This document shows positions 11,701 through 18,412 of a stretch of DNA of 64,000 nt, piece after piece. How positions within the stretch are numbered: the first letter of the stretch is position 1; every line of letters begins with the position of its first letter. Under the pieces are notes generated by a model, which did not search any database, was not told the origin of the DNA, and saw only the letters and a program-made list of their open reading frames with translations. The stretch is taken from contig NZ_NFHG01000010.1 in NCBI RefSeq assembly GCF_002159265.1, positions 1 through 64,000 of the forward strand. The letters are read 5' to 3'. The DNA comes from Flavonifractor sp. An82 (GTDB lineage: Bacteria; Bacillota; Clostridia; Oscillospirales; Oscillospiraceae). A program made the translations under genes and the position numbers.

Positions 11701-12967
11701 CCAGGTAGCCCCCCGTGCCGGCCCAGGTGGCGGAGGGGGTGATGTCCTCCGGCCAGTCGCCGTTGGTGTCGGCCTGATAGCCCTGGGTCATGTTGCCCGC
11801 GGCGTTGAGCCGGGTATAGCCGGGGGTCACGTCGTCCAGATAGAGCCGGCTTTCCAGCTCCCGGCTGGCGGTCCAGCTGAGGGGGTTGCCTGCCAGGTCG
11901 GTGATCCGGCTGTTGACGGTAAAGCTGCCCACGTTCAGGGGTGCACCCTTCTCGTCCAGCAGCTTCAGATCATAGCTGCCGTCCATCCAGGCCTGCTGGC
12001 TGGGGCTGACGCTTACCACTGTGTAGTCCATGTTCTGCCCACTGGGCACGGTGTAGGAGAAGATCAGCTTGTTCCCTTTGAGAGAGGCCAGCTGGGCCTC
12101 CACCGTCCGGTCGGTGCTCTGGCCGGTCTGGGTGCTGATAAGGGGCAGGGTGAGGGTCAGATCCTGGTTCACGCCGCCGGCGAATCGGATCGGCTCGCTC
12201 ATTTCCATGGTGAGGTAGAGGGTCTGCCCGCCCTTGTAGGCGGTGCGGCTTATTTTCTCACCCATTTCATCGCTGAGGTAGATTCCGGTGAGGGTGGGCG
12301 CTGTCGTATCGGAGAGATAGATGTAGACCTTGCTCACCTTGGAGCTGCCGCAGGAGCAGTCGGTGGCGCCCATGCGGAAGCGGAGGTTGCTGCCCGCGGA
12401 GGTGAGTACGCCGCTGCTGGTGTAGGTGCGGGCCACCCCGTCCGGGTCGTTGGAGCTGTTGCTCACCTTCACAATGGGGGAGGTGTTGTAGCCGGCATAC
12501 AGATAGGCCTGGGCCCGGTCGGTCAGGTCATTGTGAGAGCCGATATGCATATGCCGGTCCGCGGTCAGCGAGGCGCTGACGGTGGCGGTGATCTGCATGG
12601 AGGAGAGCAGCGCCTTCATGGTCTCGCCCATGTCGGCCCACTGGTAGGTGGTCCACCACTTGCGGTTCTCACTGTGCATATAGGTGATGGCGGGGTTGAG
12701 AACCGTTTTGTCTCCGCCGCTGACGCTGACAGCGTTCTGCTCCGTTGTCAATTCGGTAAAGTGGCCGTCCACGTGCAGACCGTTTGCAGTCAGCACATTG
12801 GTGCGGATAAAGCTGCTGTCATTGGCCGCCTGGGCGGGAAGCAGGTAAGCGCCCGCCACGTCGGGCGTATAGCTGGCTTCCGCCGCCCCGGCGGGCAGCG
12901 GCCCCACCAGGGACAGAATAAGGCTCAGTGCCAGGAACAGACTGAGCCCGCGCCTTCTTCGTTTCAT
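5786..12967 (-). CDS. Giant secreted multi-Ig/HYR-like repeat protein (2,393 aa)
   Basis: This is a complete gene with a signal peptide (MKRRRRG, then a hydrophobic stretch ending PAGAAEA). The body is a chain of bacterial Ig/cadherin-like modules, each marked by DTTAPT or DTVAPI openings and DxAGN near the end (for example residues near 225, 540-690, 740-830, 1990 and 2140). Residues of about 2216-2292 form an HYR/DUF5011-like module (DTVAPIISLPSQ to YTAEDSAGNSSSV). The last 95 residues resemble a cadherin-like beta-sandwich and end YVFYLYVKG. I see no LPxTG motif, SLH domain or C-terminal membrane anchor, so it is probably released or held non-covalently. Its start overlaps the stop of the upstream pseudo-receiver gene by 4 bp, which suggests translational coupling. 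An adhesive or matrix role is inferred from domain type only. Confidence 0.9.
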   Translation of the reverse strand: MKRRRRGLSLFLALSLILSLVGPLPAGAAEASYTPDVAGAYLLPAQAANDSSFIRTNVLTANGLHVDGHFTELTTEQNAVSVSGGDKTVLNPAITYMHSENRKWWTTYQWADMGETMKALLSSMQITATVSASLTADRHMHIGSHNDLTDRAQAYLYAGYNTSPIVKVSNSSNDPDGVARTYTSSGVLTSAGSNLRFRMGATDCSCGSSKVSKVYIYLSDTTAPTLTGIYLSDEMGEKISRTAYKGGQTLYLTMEMSEPIRFAGGVNQDLTLTLPLISTQTGQSTDRTVEAQLASLKGNKLIFSYTVPSGQNMDYTVVSVSPSQQAWMDGSYDLKLLDEKGAPLNVGSFTVNSRITDLAGNPLSWTASRELESRLYLDDVTPGYTRLNAAGNMTQGYQADTNGDWPEDITPSATWAGTGGYLAFTLTLNEEVGLWTAESYAQLNKESGVTAVLNVKDSGGIPIEVGLSAVSYAMDNVNDVRTSTILTFQSFRPAAGMTLDGDNPIRIVSLKAPDGSTLGDMAGNSLNTAVSLTPVEKLGLDVTAPTVTLLTENISVTADGPAQTITFPFTVTDEADGSGVDPEQEVALDILADTAAAVTYCITNSPTPPESDGGLYKTLSAQQPTFPLPAGSSNTYYLHVCCADLSQRFDPANGQTSVEVSVTCRDYAGNQASASTSQSLRADWSEPVITLPDTFTLSGENTLSVPYSVSDGSHLKSVTVQWDSGSQDEMLGEGYASASYSGTTAYTATGESGTATLTVTAADAAGNTSTASRSYSYSLGEITTHYTLGSDPSVITGHPSLVLYRPTARGGASGDEQMISVLAMRLENNVTHDNRYNIYWLKSDGIIETQTPFQIYNSYSATSATLAVDQESGTVTFGGYQGYFGGGWNATSAYGTISVALFTMSASEWDTAVEGAVDSSFTVKPEALEAFDMKVAAGETGCASNYKILFCTPEDQYGNKVPDALMEKNGVTQTGVVQTLTGLRIPIELSTQTGKPSDFRLDDIDFTASYVCLSASSGTEVPGSQYYFTKDEIVEGKYLYYPITVPLYGQQLSLVPRLHLVCLDGSVRDVSGNADDNLTYNSLVTLYMDDGPFLTDFYPNGYTQKYYSETVRSEDLTAETAQLTIGMTGSTGGTLTFQFGECYPKAPTLLTYQPIEVWCEDNPDQVVTATYNLSDYTQRQVELKVADIPASPDSRTLYLHEGENILHYRSPHVNGVTYAEKTLTVLVVNQTFSISAEVIPHEDGSVRVQLTADEYAQEQLLLNGRTAYAKFSKELRPVTLDSNLGFELSLTEMKESWAEEFYLRLYDSNWNIARTGDLLVGQAVDIMAPTIYHRDYDSSASPQGGYTLNASVAEPLGDAYNSGVDLDSFVLTFTYGDGTVTTVPLPELSLNSIWSGNGSNYNGVYQITAEGTDNTSVALTINGMFPYGSEGSVTITMACQDNAGNAAAVSQYSKEWAVGAYSNTTSAPTITVGAVKNGLIPITSDQPIRVLDPVPADTAGTFAVEHSLPIYTNSATIQYEDAFGTLYTMDIAASPFGENLTVSLSETTPTRGPVTLTATATGGSTLTSVTSGKHGDGEIAGPTVTLELRENDTVTITMGTNTYTVQVTNIDNTVDPVTVSFYGPDGALLDTQSGAERVTGPVTAALQCSELLVGQTSHVFPVGSSAGDSFTFSISDQVGNTTTVTATLPWNVVNEAGGVQLPEDTTAPTYQAGLYVQQSGSWQQVNSYDSLLGGELSVDNIAGAMLSLSGQGVRVVFSIQDDSPVNLIVKSSTGAVPGYTDAGDSIAGLSVSASTVTWTGGEVSGPVYVYLVDAAGNAAAPLTLTFPGVDSDAPAATVEYAAGSEDGSLTKAPVYAYLVPGGESITVLDTGSLTLDTSGSEHNGQYYYTFTANGSYTFRFSDAAGNIGTVTATVRTINSDDTALELVSGPVWLCRGQTYTSNYNWQTAQQTLYSNTPVTATFTANLPLASAEIIKDGESIPTEGVDVTVSGNLIRVTYSVNCPSVRLRAVAQNGQTFEYTYGSSGLLYAVTCLDMDAPTVTVTANDSVSPVNGVYTVDGSGQRSVRLTFTTNEETASEQAACANSTTRFDTQHTCTIYQNGTSSLTFTDQAGNVTTIQIAVTNLDDKLALSFSKTGSDSDAVTDPAELGQLTSGSTFYLKSTRNVTVSFGGAETQVVKSTWTSFTVPQSGSLAILKAEDADGNTLYAYLAVALPDTVAPIISLPSQTVYAPVGTENLGLLREGVTVTDNRDSSLSFTVDTSGVTWDAAGSYIITYTAEDSAGNSSSVTRTLVLTAQSILTLRVNGQTVQPGSTLTLEKGTAEITLEGADAPVYLSLKQGYKTIAQMKLGSQVLLSNASYTEPLETALTASGFHTLYLRAQDRTEYVFYLYVKG

Positions 12968-13359
12968 TCCTCAAATCTTCCTTTCTCTTGCTGCTTGCTT
13001 CGCTCTATCCAGCGGCAGAGCCCTTCCGACAGCGTTTCCTCAGTCCATTCACCCTGCACAAAGTAATCGGCCCGCAGCCGGTAGGCCTGCAGGGAGAAAT
13101 CCAGGTCGCTGCCCCAAATGAGGGCGCAGTTGGGACAGAGGCGGCGCAGGTGTTCGGCGGCATTCAGCCCTGCGACTCCGTCCATGGACAGCACCACCCC
13201 GTCCGGCGGGGAGGCGCGCATGGTGTAATAGAAGCCTTCCAGATCCTCCGGGGCCTCCAGACACGGGAAATATCCCATGCGGGCCAGATACGCTCCCAGC
13301 TGTCTGCACAGCCATATCCGGGTGTCCGGCGAACGGCACAATACCGCGACCCGGTGCAT
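12964..13359 (-). CDS. Stand-alone degenerate receiver (pseudo-receiver) protein
   Basis: This 131-residue protein has the fold pattern of a CheY-type receiver: a start MHRVAVLCRS, a central VVLSMDGVAGLNAAEHL, then LIWGSDLDFSLQAYRLRADYF. These align with VFLDIYMEEMDGVTAARTL and following residues of the neighbouring LytTR regulator. The position of the phospho-acceptor Asp is a Ser here, and the paired acidic residues near the N-terminus are missing, so phosphorylation is unlikely. No output domain follows. It is the first gene of the operon with the two giant secreted proteins and overlaps the next start by 4 bp. A strong AGGAGG-like site precedes its ATG. A role as a binding partner of the adjacent GHKL/LytTR pair is inference. 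Confidence 0.7.
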   Translation of the reverse strand: MHRVAVLCRSPDTRIWLCRQLGAYLARMGYFPCLEAPEDLEGFYYTMRASPPDGVVLSMDGVAGLNAAEHLRRLCPNCALIWGSDLDFSLQAYRLRADYFVQGEWTEETLSEGLCRWIERSKQQEKGRFEE

Positions 13360-13418
13360 ACCACCCCTCCTTTCTGAAACAGCAGAGGCCCTGCGGCCCT
13401 CTGCACACTGACAGGACT

Positions 13419-13447
13419 ATGGTATGCTCAGTCAATTGGGGGGACAA
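13419..13447 (-). promoter_or_regulatory. Candidate promoter of the giant-protein operon
   Basis: On the minus strand TTGTCC (13442-13447) and TACCAT (13419-13424) are separated by 17 bp. The -35 lies 10 bp downstream of the tandem LytTR-type boxes, the usual geometry for AgrA-type activation. The match to consensus is imperfect, as expected for an activator-dependent promoter. Confidence 0.4.
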
Positions 13448-13451
13448 GGCA

Positions 13452-13487
13452 TCTGTCCCGAACTGTAATTTTCTGTCCCGAATTGTA
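13452..13487. promoter_or_regulatory. Tandem direct repeat, candidate LytTR binding site
   Basis: Two copies of TCTGTCCCGAAYTGTA start at 13452 and 13472 and match at 15 of 16 positions, with a 20-bp period. Read on the minus strand the copies contain ACAGTTCGG and ACAATTCGG. The known AgrA box is a pair of ACAGTTAAG-like 9-mers about 21 bp apart. The pair lies between the divergent LytTR regulator and the operon of giant secreted proteins. Binding by the adjacent regulator is inferred from position and motif. Confidence 0.65.
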
Positions 13488-13568
13488 GGCAGAGATAAAA
13501 TAATTTGCTATATTATTATCATAAAGCAAGCTGCGGCCCGGCGGCCGGGCCGGAGAGGAGGGGGCAAA

Positions 13569-14291
13569 ATGCGTCTGGCTGTGGTGGACGACAATCCACA
13601 GGATCGGGAAGAACTGATGAGCTGGCTCAAAACGGCGCTGGCTCAGCGGCGGAAGCCGGCGGAGTGCCTGGAATTTTCGGATGGAGCCTCCTTCCTGGAG
13701 GCCGCCGGACAGGATCACTTTGATTTGGTTTTTCTGGATATCTATATGGAAGAGATGGACGGCGTGACCGCCGCCCGCACGCTGCGGGGGTTTGATCCCG
13801 ACTGCGTGCTGGTTTTTACCACCACTTCCACCGACCACGCCCTGGACGGCTATCGGGTGCGGGCGATCCAGTACCTGGTCAAGCCCTACCGGATGGAGGA
13901 GGTGGCGGAGGTGCTGGAGGAAGTGCTGAACCGCCTGCCGCCGGAGGAGTCGGTGATCCGGCTGCACGTCGGCCGTCAGGACCGCCTCCTGGTGCTCCGG
14001 GAGATCCTGTGGGCGGACCATTTCCGCCATCAGATCCATATCCACCTGGGGGATGGGACTGAGGCCGCCGTCCGCATGACGTTTGGAGAATTTACCGATC
14101 TGCTCAGGGAAGAACGGAATTTTTTGGTGTGCGGCCGCGGTGTGCTGGTCAATCTGGAGCATGTCCGGGATTTTGACGGCGCCTCCTTCCTGCTGGATGA
14201 CGGCACGCAGGTACCCGTCAGCCGCAGTAGCAGCGAAACTGCCCGGGCGGCCTTTGGTGAGTTTTTATTTCAGAGGAGGCTGTCGCAATGA
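13569..14291 (+). CDS. LytTR-family response regulator (AgrA/LytR type)
   Basis: The product is 240 residues. The start at 13569 (MRLAVVDDNPQ) is chosen because GAGAGGAGGGGG lies just upstream; the open frame extends further 5' but without receiver-like sequence. Residues 1-115 form a receiver with acidic D7-D8, phospho-acceptor D57 (VFLDIYM) and the conserved Lys in YLVKPYR. Residues of about 130-240 form a LytTR DNA-binding domain (IRLHVGRQDRLLVLREILWA, then FLVCGRGVLVNLEHV and VPVSRS). It is translationally coupled to the kinase gene (ATGA overlap at 14288-14291). Its likely target is the tandem repeat at 13452-13487 controlling the divergent surface-protein operon. Confidence 0.9.
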   Translation: MRLAVVDDNPQDREELMSWLKTALAQRRKPAECLEFSDGASFLEAAGQDHFDLVFLDIYMEEMDGVTAARTLRGFDPDCVLVFTTTSTDHALDGYRVRAIQYLVKPYRMEEVAEVLEEVLNRLPPEESVIRLHVGRQDRLLVLREILWADHFRHQIHIHLGDGTEAAVRMTFGEFTDLLREERNFLVCGRGVLVNLEHVRDFDGASFLLDDGTQVPVSRSSSETARAAFGEFLFQRRLSQ

Positions 14292-15598
14292 ATCAGCTCT
14301 TGCGTCCCACGCTGGAACTGGCGGTGATCTTTCCCGCGGCGCTGCTGTGTTTTTTGGCGTTGGGGGAGCATGTGCGCATCCGCAGGTCCCGGCTGATCCT
14401 TCTGAGCATCCTGATCCTGGGGGCGTGGGTTCTGGCAGGGGGATGGGTCTGCGGAAGCATGGGCTGGGAAAGCAATGTGATGCTGGTCTTCCTGCCCATT
14501 TTTGCCCTGATCCTGCTACGGCTGTGCGATTTGCCTGCCTGGAAGCCCGTCAGCGTGTTCTTGGGTGTCTGCGGCGCCTTTTCCTGCCTGTCCAACCTGT
14601 GCAGCGCCATAGATGTCTGGGCGGTGCGGGGGAATGCCGGCGTCTGGTTTTCCCTGCCGGTCTGCCTGGCATATAATGGGGCTTGCTGGATATTCGTTCT
14701 TGTCATGTGGTACCCTGCCACCCACGCCGTCCGGCATCTGCTCCGGGAGACGGAGATGCCGGGCACCTGGTACGCATTCTGGGTGCTGCCCCTGGCCTTT
14801 ACCCTGCTGAATATCGTCATTCAGCCTGATGCCGGCCGGGAGGTGACGGCTGACCGGCTGGCGTTCCTCTTTTCCGTCATTGAGCTGATGCTGCTGGGAA
14901 TGCTGCTGCTGTGCTACCTGCTGTTTTATCTGATGGCGCGGGGTCTGGGAAAAAACATGCGCCTGCAGCAGCAGAACCAGTTTCTCCAGATGCAGACCAG
15001 CCAATATGAAGCGCTGCAAACGGCCATTGCGGAGACCCGCCAGGCTCGCCACGATTTGCGCCACCATTTTACTGCCATTGATGCGCTGCTCCGCCGGGAG
15101 GAGTGGCAGGAGCTGCGCAGTTATGTGGACACCGCGGTGGAGAACCTGCCTCATACAGAACTGAATCTGTGCGAAAATCCGGCCGCAGACGGGGTGGCGG
15201 GCCACTATGCCGCCCTGCTGCGCCGGGAGGGTGTGCCGGCAGAGTATATTTTGGATCTGCCGCGCCTGCTGCCTGCGGACGAAATGGATGTGTGCGTGGT
15301 GCTCTCCAACTTGTTGGAAAATGCGCTGGAGGCCAGCCTGCGCCTGCCGCCTTCCCTGCGTTGGGTCCGGGTCCGGGGGGAGGTCCATGGAGATGCCGTA
15401 GTGCTGCTGGGGGTGGAAAACGCCTATACCGGCGAGATCCAGGAAGACAATACCGGGATTCGCTCCTCCAAGCGCCCGGGGCATGGCATCGGCCTGCAGT
15501 CAGTGCGCCGCATCGCGGCAAAGAATGGCGGCTACTGTAAGTTTCAATATGACGGGAAGGTATTCCGCGCCCAGGTCATGCTTCGCGGAGAGGGCTGA
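14288..15598 (+). CDS. GHKL-type sensor histidine kinase (AgrC-like)
   Basis: This 436-residue protein has about six hydrophobic segments in the first 215 residues, then a coiled linker and the dimerisation/phospho-acceptor sequence RQARHDLRHHF (about residue 258). The ATPase domain has an N-box NLLENALEAS and a G-box GHGIGLQSVRRIAAKNGG. This is the layout of the AgrC/ComD-type kinases that sense peptides through a polytopic membrane domain. It overlaps the LytTR regulator by 4 bp. No pheromone precursor or AgrB protease is visible nearby, so the ligand is unknown. A strong terminator follows 17 bp after the stop. Confidence 0.9.
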   Translation: MNQLLRPTLELAVIFPAALLCFLALGEHVRIRRSRLILLSILILGAWVLAGGWVCGSMGWESNVMLVFLPIFALILLRLCDLPAWKPVSVFLGVCGAFSCLSNLCSAIDVWAVRGNAGVWFSLPVCLAYNGACWIFVLVMWYPATHAVRHLLRETEMPGTWYAFWVLPLAFTLLNIVIQPDAGREVTADRLAFLFSVIELMLLGMLLLCYLLFYLMARGLGKNMRLQQQNQFLQMQTSQYEALQTAIAETRQARHDLRHHFTAIDALLRREEWQELRSYVDTAVENLPHTELNLCENPAADGVAGHYAALLRREGVPAEYILDLPRLLPADEMDVCVVLSNLLENALEASLRLPPSLRWVRVRGEVHGDAVVLLGVENAYTGEIQEDNTGIRSSKRPGHGIGLQSVRRIAAKNGGYCKFQYDGKVFRAQVMLRGEG

Positions 15599-15614
15599 TT
15601 CTGTCGTATGCGTA

Positions 15615-15654
15615 AAAAGGAGCGCTGCAGAGGAAACTCTGCAGCGCTCCTTTT
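15615..15654. terminator. Bidirectional intrinsic terminator
   Basis: An 18-bp perfect stem (arms 15615-15632 and 15637-15654, loop GAAA) is flanked by A and T runs. It lies between the kinase gene and the convergent surface-protein pseudogene and can serve both strands. Confidence 0.9.
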
Positions 15655-15668
15655 GTGCTGTATGGGTT

Positions 15669-17420
15669 TTATTCAGACGCATAATCCCTTGTTGTGCAGC
15701 GGTAGATAGGGGCAAAGCTCTCATCCAGGAAGAAGAATTTGACAGTGGCAGGGTCGCCCTCAAAGGCGGGGAAGGAAAGGGAGATATCCCCTGCGTTGGC
15801 GGCCACATTCAGGAAACCGGCGGTGAGCATTCTGCCGCTGCTGTCGTAGAGAGCCGCCAGACAGGTGCCCGCTGTCCGATTGGTCAGGGTGAGCTGGATT
15901 CCGCCGGCATCTACCCCGCGGATGACCACAAGGGCCGGGATGGTCTCGGATTCCATTTCATACCCACACACGGTACACACCTTGTGGCGCAGACCCTCGG
16001 TGGTCTCGGTGGCCGGGGTCACCGTGATCCAGCCGCTGGCGGTGTGGGCGGCAGTCCCAGTGATCTCCCCGCACTCGCACGCCTTCCAGTGCTGGGCCGC
16101 GTCATATTCCCAATCCCCATACATGTGGGTATGGGCGGCGATAAACATATACCCACAGTCATAGTCATAGACTTCTGGGATGTCCCAAAGATTCGTTTCT
16201 TCCGCGAAGGGAGAGCCCTCCACCTCTATTGCGCTGTCCGCATCCGCCCCCATCTTTACCACAAAAGGCCGGTTATCCGTACCCAGGATAGAAACCATAC
16301 CATAGACATCAATACCCATGCTGTCTGCGGTGCCGGCGGTGGCTATGACGGTGCAGTTGTCCAGCGTCATATCTTCTTCGCAAGAAATCGCAGCGCTGTC
16401 GAAAGAATCAACCTCGGCGCCGTCAGAAGGCGTTCCACCCACCGCCTCCACAGTGCAGTCGGAGATGGTAATGCACGTCCACGCATAGATCCCATTGCTG
16501 TATTCCTCGCTTTGGCCGCTGCTCACCTTCAGTTTGGCCGTGCCGTCGCCCTCCAGAATCAGCTCGTTTTCGCAGAGGGATCCCATAGCTCTCATACTCA
16601 TCGTCTGCACCGGTGACCACATTCTCGCCCTCCAGCAGGATGGTAAGGTGGTTGGATCCTCATACGCATCTGTAAAACTGACGTCGGCAGACTCCGACTC
16701 CTAGTGGTCAAAACGCGTACCGGCCGATGGAGTGGACTGAATCTCAACCGTGTCACCCTCCTTGTACGATCCGGGCCCGTTCAAGACTTGACCACTGTTC
16801 ACTGCCACCTGATAGCGCGGCACCTCCACCGCGCCCACTGTAATTGTGGCGGTGCCCGTCATTTTATATTGGTCCGTTACGGTAATGGTGACGGTTTGCG
16901 CCTCTACGGGTTCCCCGGGGCGCTCATAGACCAGATAGTTGTATGCGTCAATGGACAGCCCCTTCACCTGGGGAGAGAAGCTAACGGTATAGGGGCTGGT
17001 CCCGCCTTCGATCATCACGGAATGGTCTTTTTTATAGTTATCGCCCACAATGCCGGCGGGGATGTTGAGGTCCGCGGTGTTTACAATTGCGGGGCTGGAC
17101 AACTCCTTGGCATACAGGTGGGCATATTTCATCCCAGAAAAATCCACCTGGCCTTCCTCTGTAAACGGGAAGCTGCCTACCGTGGTCGCGTCCTCTTCAC
17201 TGACTCCGCCCACAGCTTCGATGCGATACTCAAAGGCGGGTGAGATCTGGGTCTGCGCTCCGAAGCAGACGCTGTTTTCACCCTCCAGGGTCATATCGCC
17301 GCCGGTTATACTGATGGATATCATTGCACTGTCGGAGGCCCAGAAGTATGCCCCAATGCCATGAGTTGTACCGGAAATCTCCGCCCTGCCGCTATCCAGG
17401 CCGCCATCAAAAATCCGAGG
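15669..17420 (-). pseudogene. Decayed surface-protein gene (InlB-like repeat, Cys/His-rich tail)
   Basis: Two open segments (16701 to about 17420 and 15669 to about 16590) are pieces of one gene. In order they encode beta-helix/Ig-like sequence (ISITGGDMTLEGENS, YRIEAVGG), an InlB-type repeat (SYKEGDTVEIQSTPSAGTRF), and a tail with the pattern HWKACECGEITG then CTVCGYEMESETIPAL, common in gut Firmicute surface proteins. Three lesions are visible. The first is a TAG at 16701-16703, where the family has Trp after GTRFDH. The second is a one-base deletion near 16640 in DPTT/LTILLEGEN. The third is another frameshift near 16585 between YESYGI and LCENELILEGDG. The 5' end is missing: homologous sequence stops at the direct repeat 17397-17420, where the mobile island begins. 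The gene is therefore probably dead. Confidence 0.8.
17397..17420. repeat. Left copy of a 24-bp direct repeat flanking the island
   Basis: This is identical to 25989-26012 except for one base (C versus T at the ninth position); both contain ATCAAAAATCCGAGG. The two copies have the same orientation and bound about 8.6 kb of AT-richer sequence with mobilisation and recombinase genes. An att-site origin is inference. Confidence 0.7.
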
Positions 17421-17457
17421 AATTAAAATCCCCTCGGAGCGCATAGGATCATGACAA

Positions 17458-17492
17458 CAGCCCCGGCTCATTTGAGCCGGGGCTGCGTTTTG
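17458..17492 (+). terminator. Intrinsic terminator-like palindrome
   Basis: A 13-bp perfect stem (CAGCCCCGGCTCA, 17458-17470, with 17473-17485) is followed on the plus strand by CGTTTTGT. No intact plus-strand gene ends here, so it may be a leftover from the junction. Confidence 0.6.
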
Positions 17493-17498
17493 TGACAT

Positions 17499-17943
17499 AA
17501 AGAGATACCATATTTAGAAGCGGATACCACCACTATTTGGAGCTATGTTCTAACGATCGGCTAAGGGGAATTATTATATTCCTCTTGTCTCGTTTTGCAT
17601 AACCGATAAAGTGAAATCCCTCGCCCATTATTTACATACGGCAAATTCTTACAATTCTAACGCTATTCATGTTCTTTATGCGGGAGAAAAGTTCGCTTTT
17701 TTGTTAATGTTTTGCTTGCAGTTTTATGGTATCCAACTTTACCAGTATCAAAATAGCATCGGTTTACTACTGCAACAACAAGCAAAAATCAGCACCATTT
17801 GCAAGCCATAATTACTTCACAAAAGACCATTCAGAAACAGAACTTATTGCAAAATAATCGTCTAATTTATTTTGATTATACCAGAGTATTCTTTCAAACT
17901 CAAGAGAAACGTCATCTGAAAAATCTACTCTCGGCACACAGGA
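17499..17943. other. Gene-free AT-rich stretch at the left end of the island
   Basis: No coding signal, RNA gene or convincing promoter is visible. The open frames here are short and lack ribosome-binding sites. Base composition shifts abruptly to AT-rich right after the direct repeat and hairpin. Confidence 0.5.
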
Positions 17944-18372
17944 TCAGGCAGGGATATTAAAGTACTTCAGATACGCCCGGAAACGATCCTGTGCCGTCAG
18001 GCAGGTGTCCATCAGATAACCATTTTCGCGGCCCCATTGGCGTAATCCCTGGTAATAGAATATCTTCAGGTCATCCTAGATCACAAAGGGAACAATACTA
18101 TGGTTCAGACATTCCTTGAAGAAAAGCAATCGTCCTACCCGGCCATTGCCGTCCTGAAACGGACGGATGTGCTCAAATTGTACATAAAAATCAATCAGAT
18201 ACTCCAGCCGTTTCACTATTACTTGGTGATACTCATCCAGCAGCAGCTTCATTGCACAGGCAACTTCCTCGTTTTACAGCCTTCCACCTCATTGGATACC
18301 CGTTTATACGCGCCTAAAATATAGTTACGGTCATAGACATGGTAGCCAGCCGTGTCTATGGCCGCAACTATA
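17944..18372 (-). pseudogene. Fic-family protein remnant
   Basis: Minus-strand translation gives a recognisable Fic core: EYHQVIVKRLEYLIDFYVQF, then the catalytic motif HIRPFQDGNGRVGR (His codon at 18169-18171), then the downstream helix FYYQGLRQWGREN. Fic enzymes usually transfer AMP to protein targets. The gene is broken by an in-frame TAG at 18076-18078, by a one-base frameshift in the upstream stretch reading NEVEGC, and by loss of its 5' end before about 18372. It ends at the TGA at 17944-17946. Filamentation-type Fic genes are common cargo of mobile elements. Confidence 0.8.
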
Positions 18373-18379
18373 TTCTAGG
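18313..18379. repeat. 30-bp imperfect inverted repeat
   Basis: The arms 18313-18342 and 18350-18379 pair over 30 bp with four mismatches and a 7-nt loop (TAGCCAG). All four mismatches become G-U pairs in a minus-strand transcript. The repeat covers the broken 5' end of the fic remnant. Confidence 0.6.
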
Positions 18380-18412
18380 TGGCTTAAATAAAAATCAGGA
18401 AGGTTGGTTGTC

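Noticed and set aside
1024-13066. Very long plus-strand open frames opposite the giant-protein genes (1024-5748, 5477-9967, 10418-13066)
   Set aside because: They are antisense to signal-peptide-bearing Ig-repeat proteins, have low-complexity Gly/Val/His composition and no ribosome-binding sites; they arise from GC-rich codon bias.
17421-17498. Coding start of the 17.4-kb open frame (MSQNAAPAQ...)
   Set aside because: The first 25 codons are the terminator-like palindrome and island junction; recognisable protein sequence begins only at the direct repeat.
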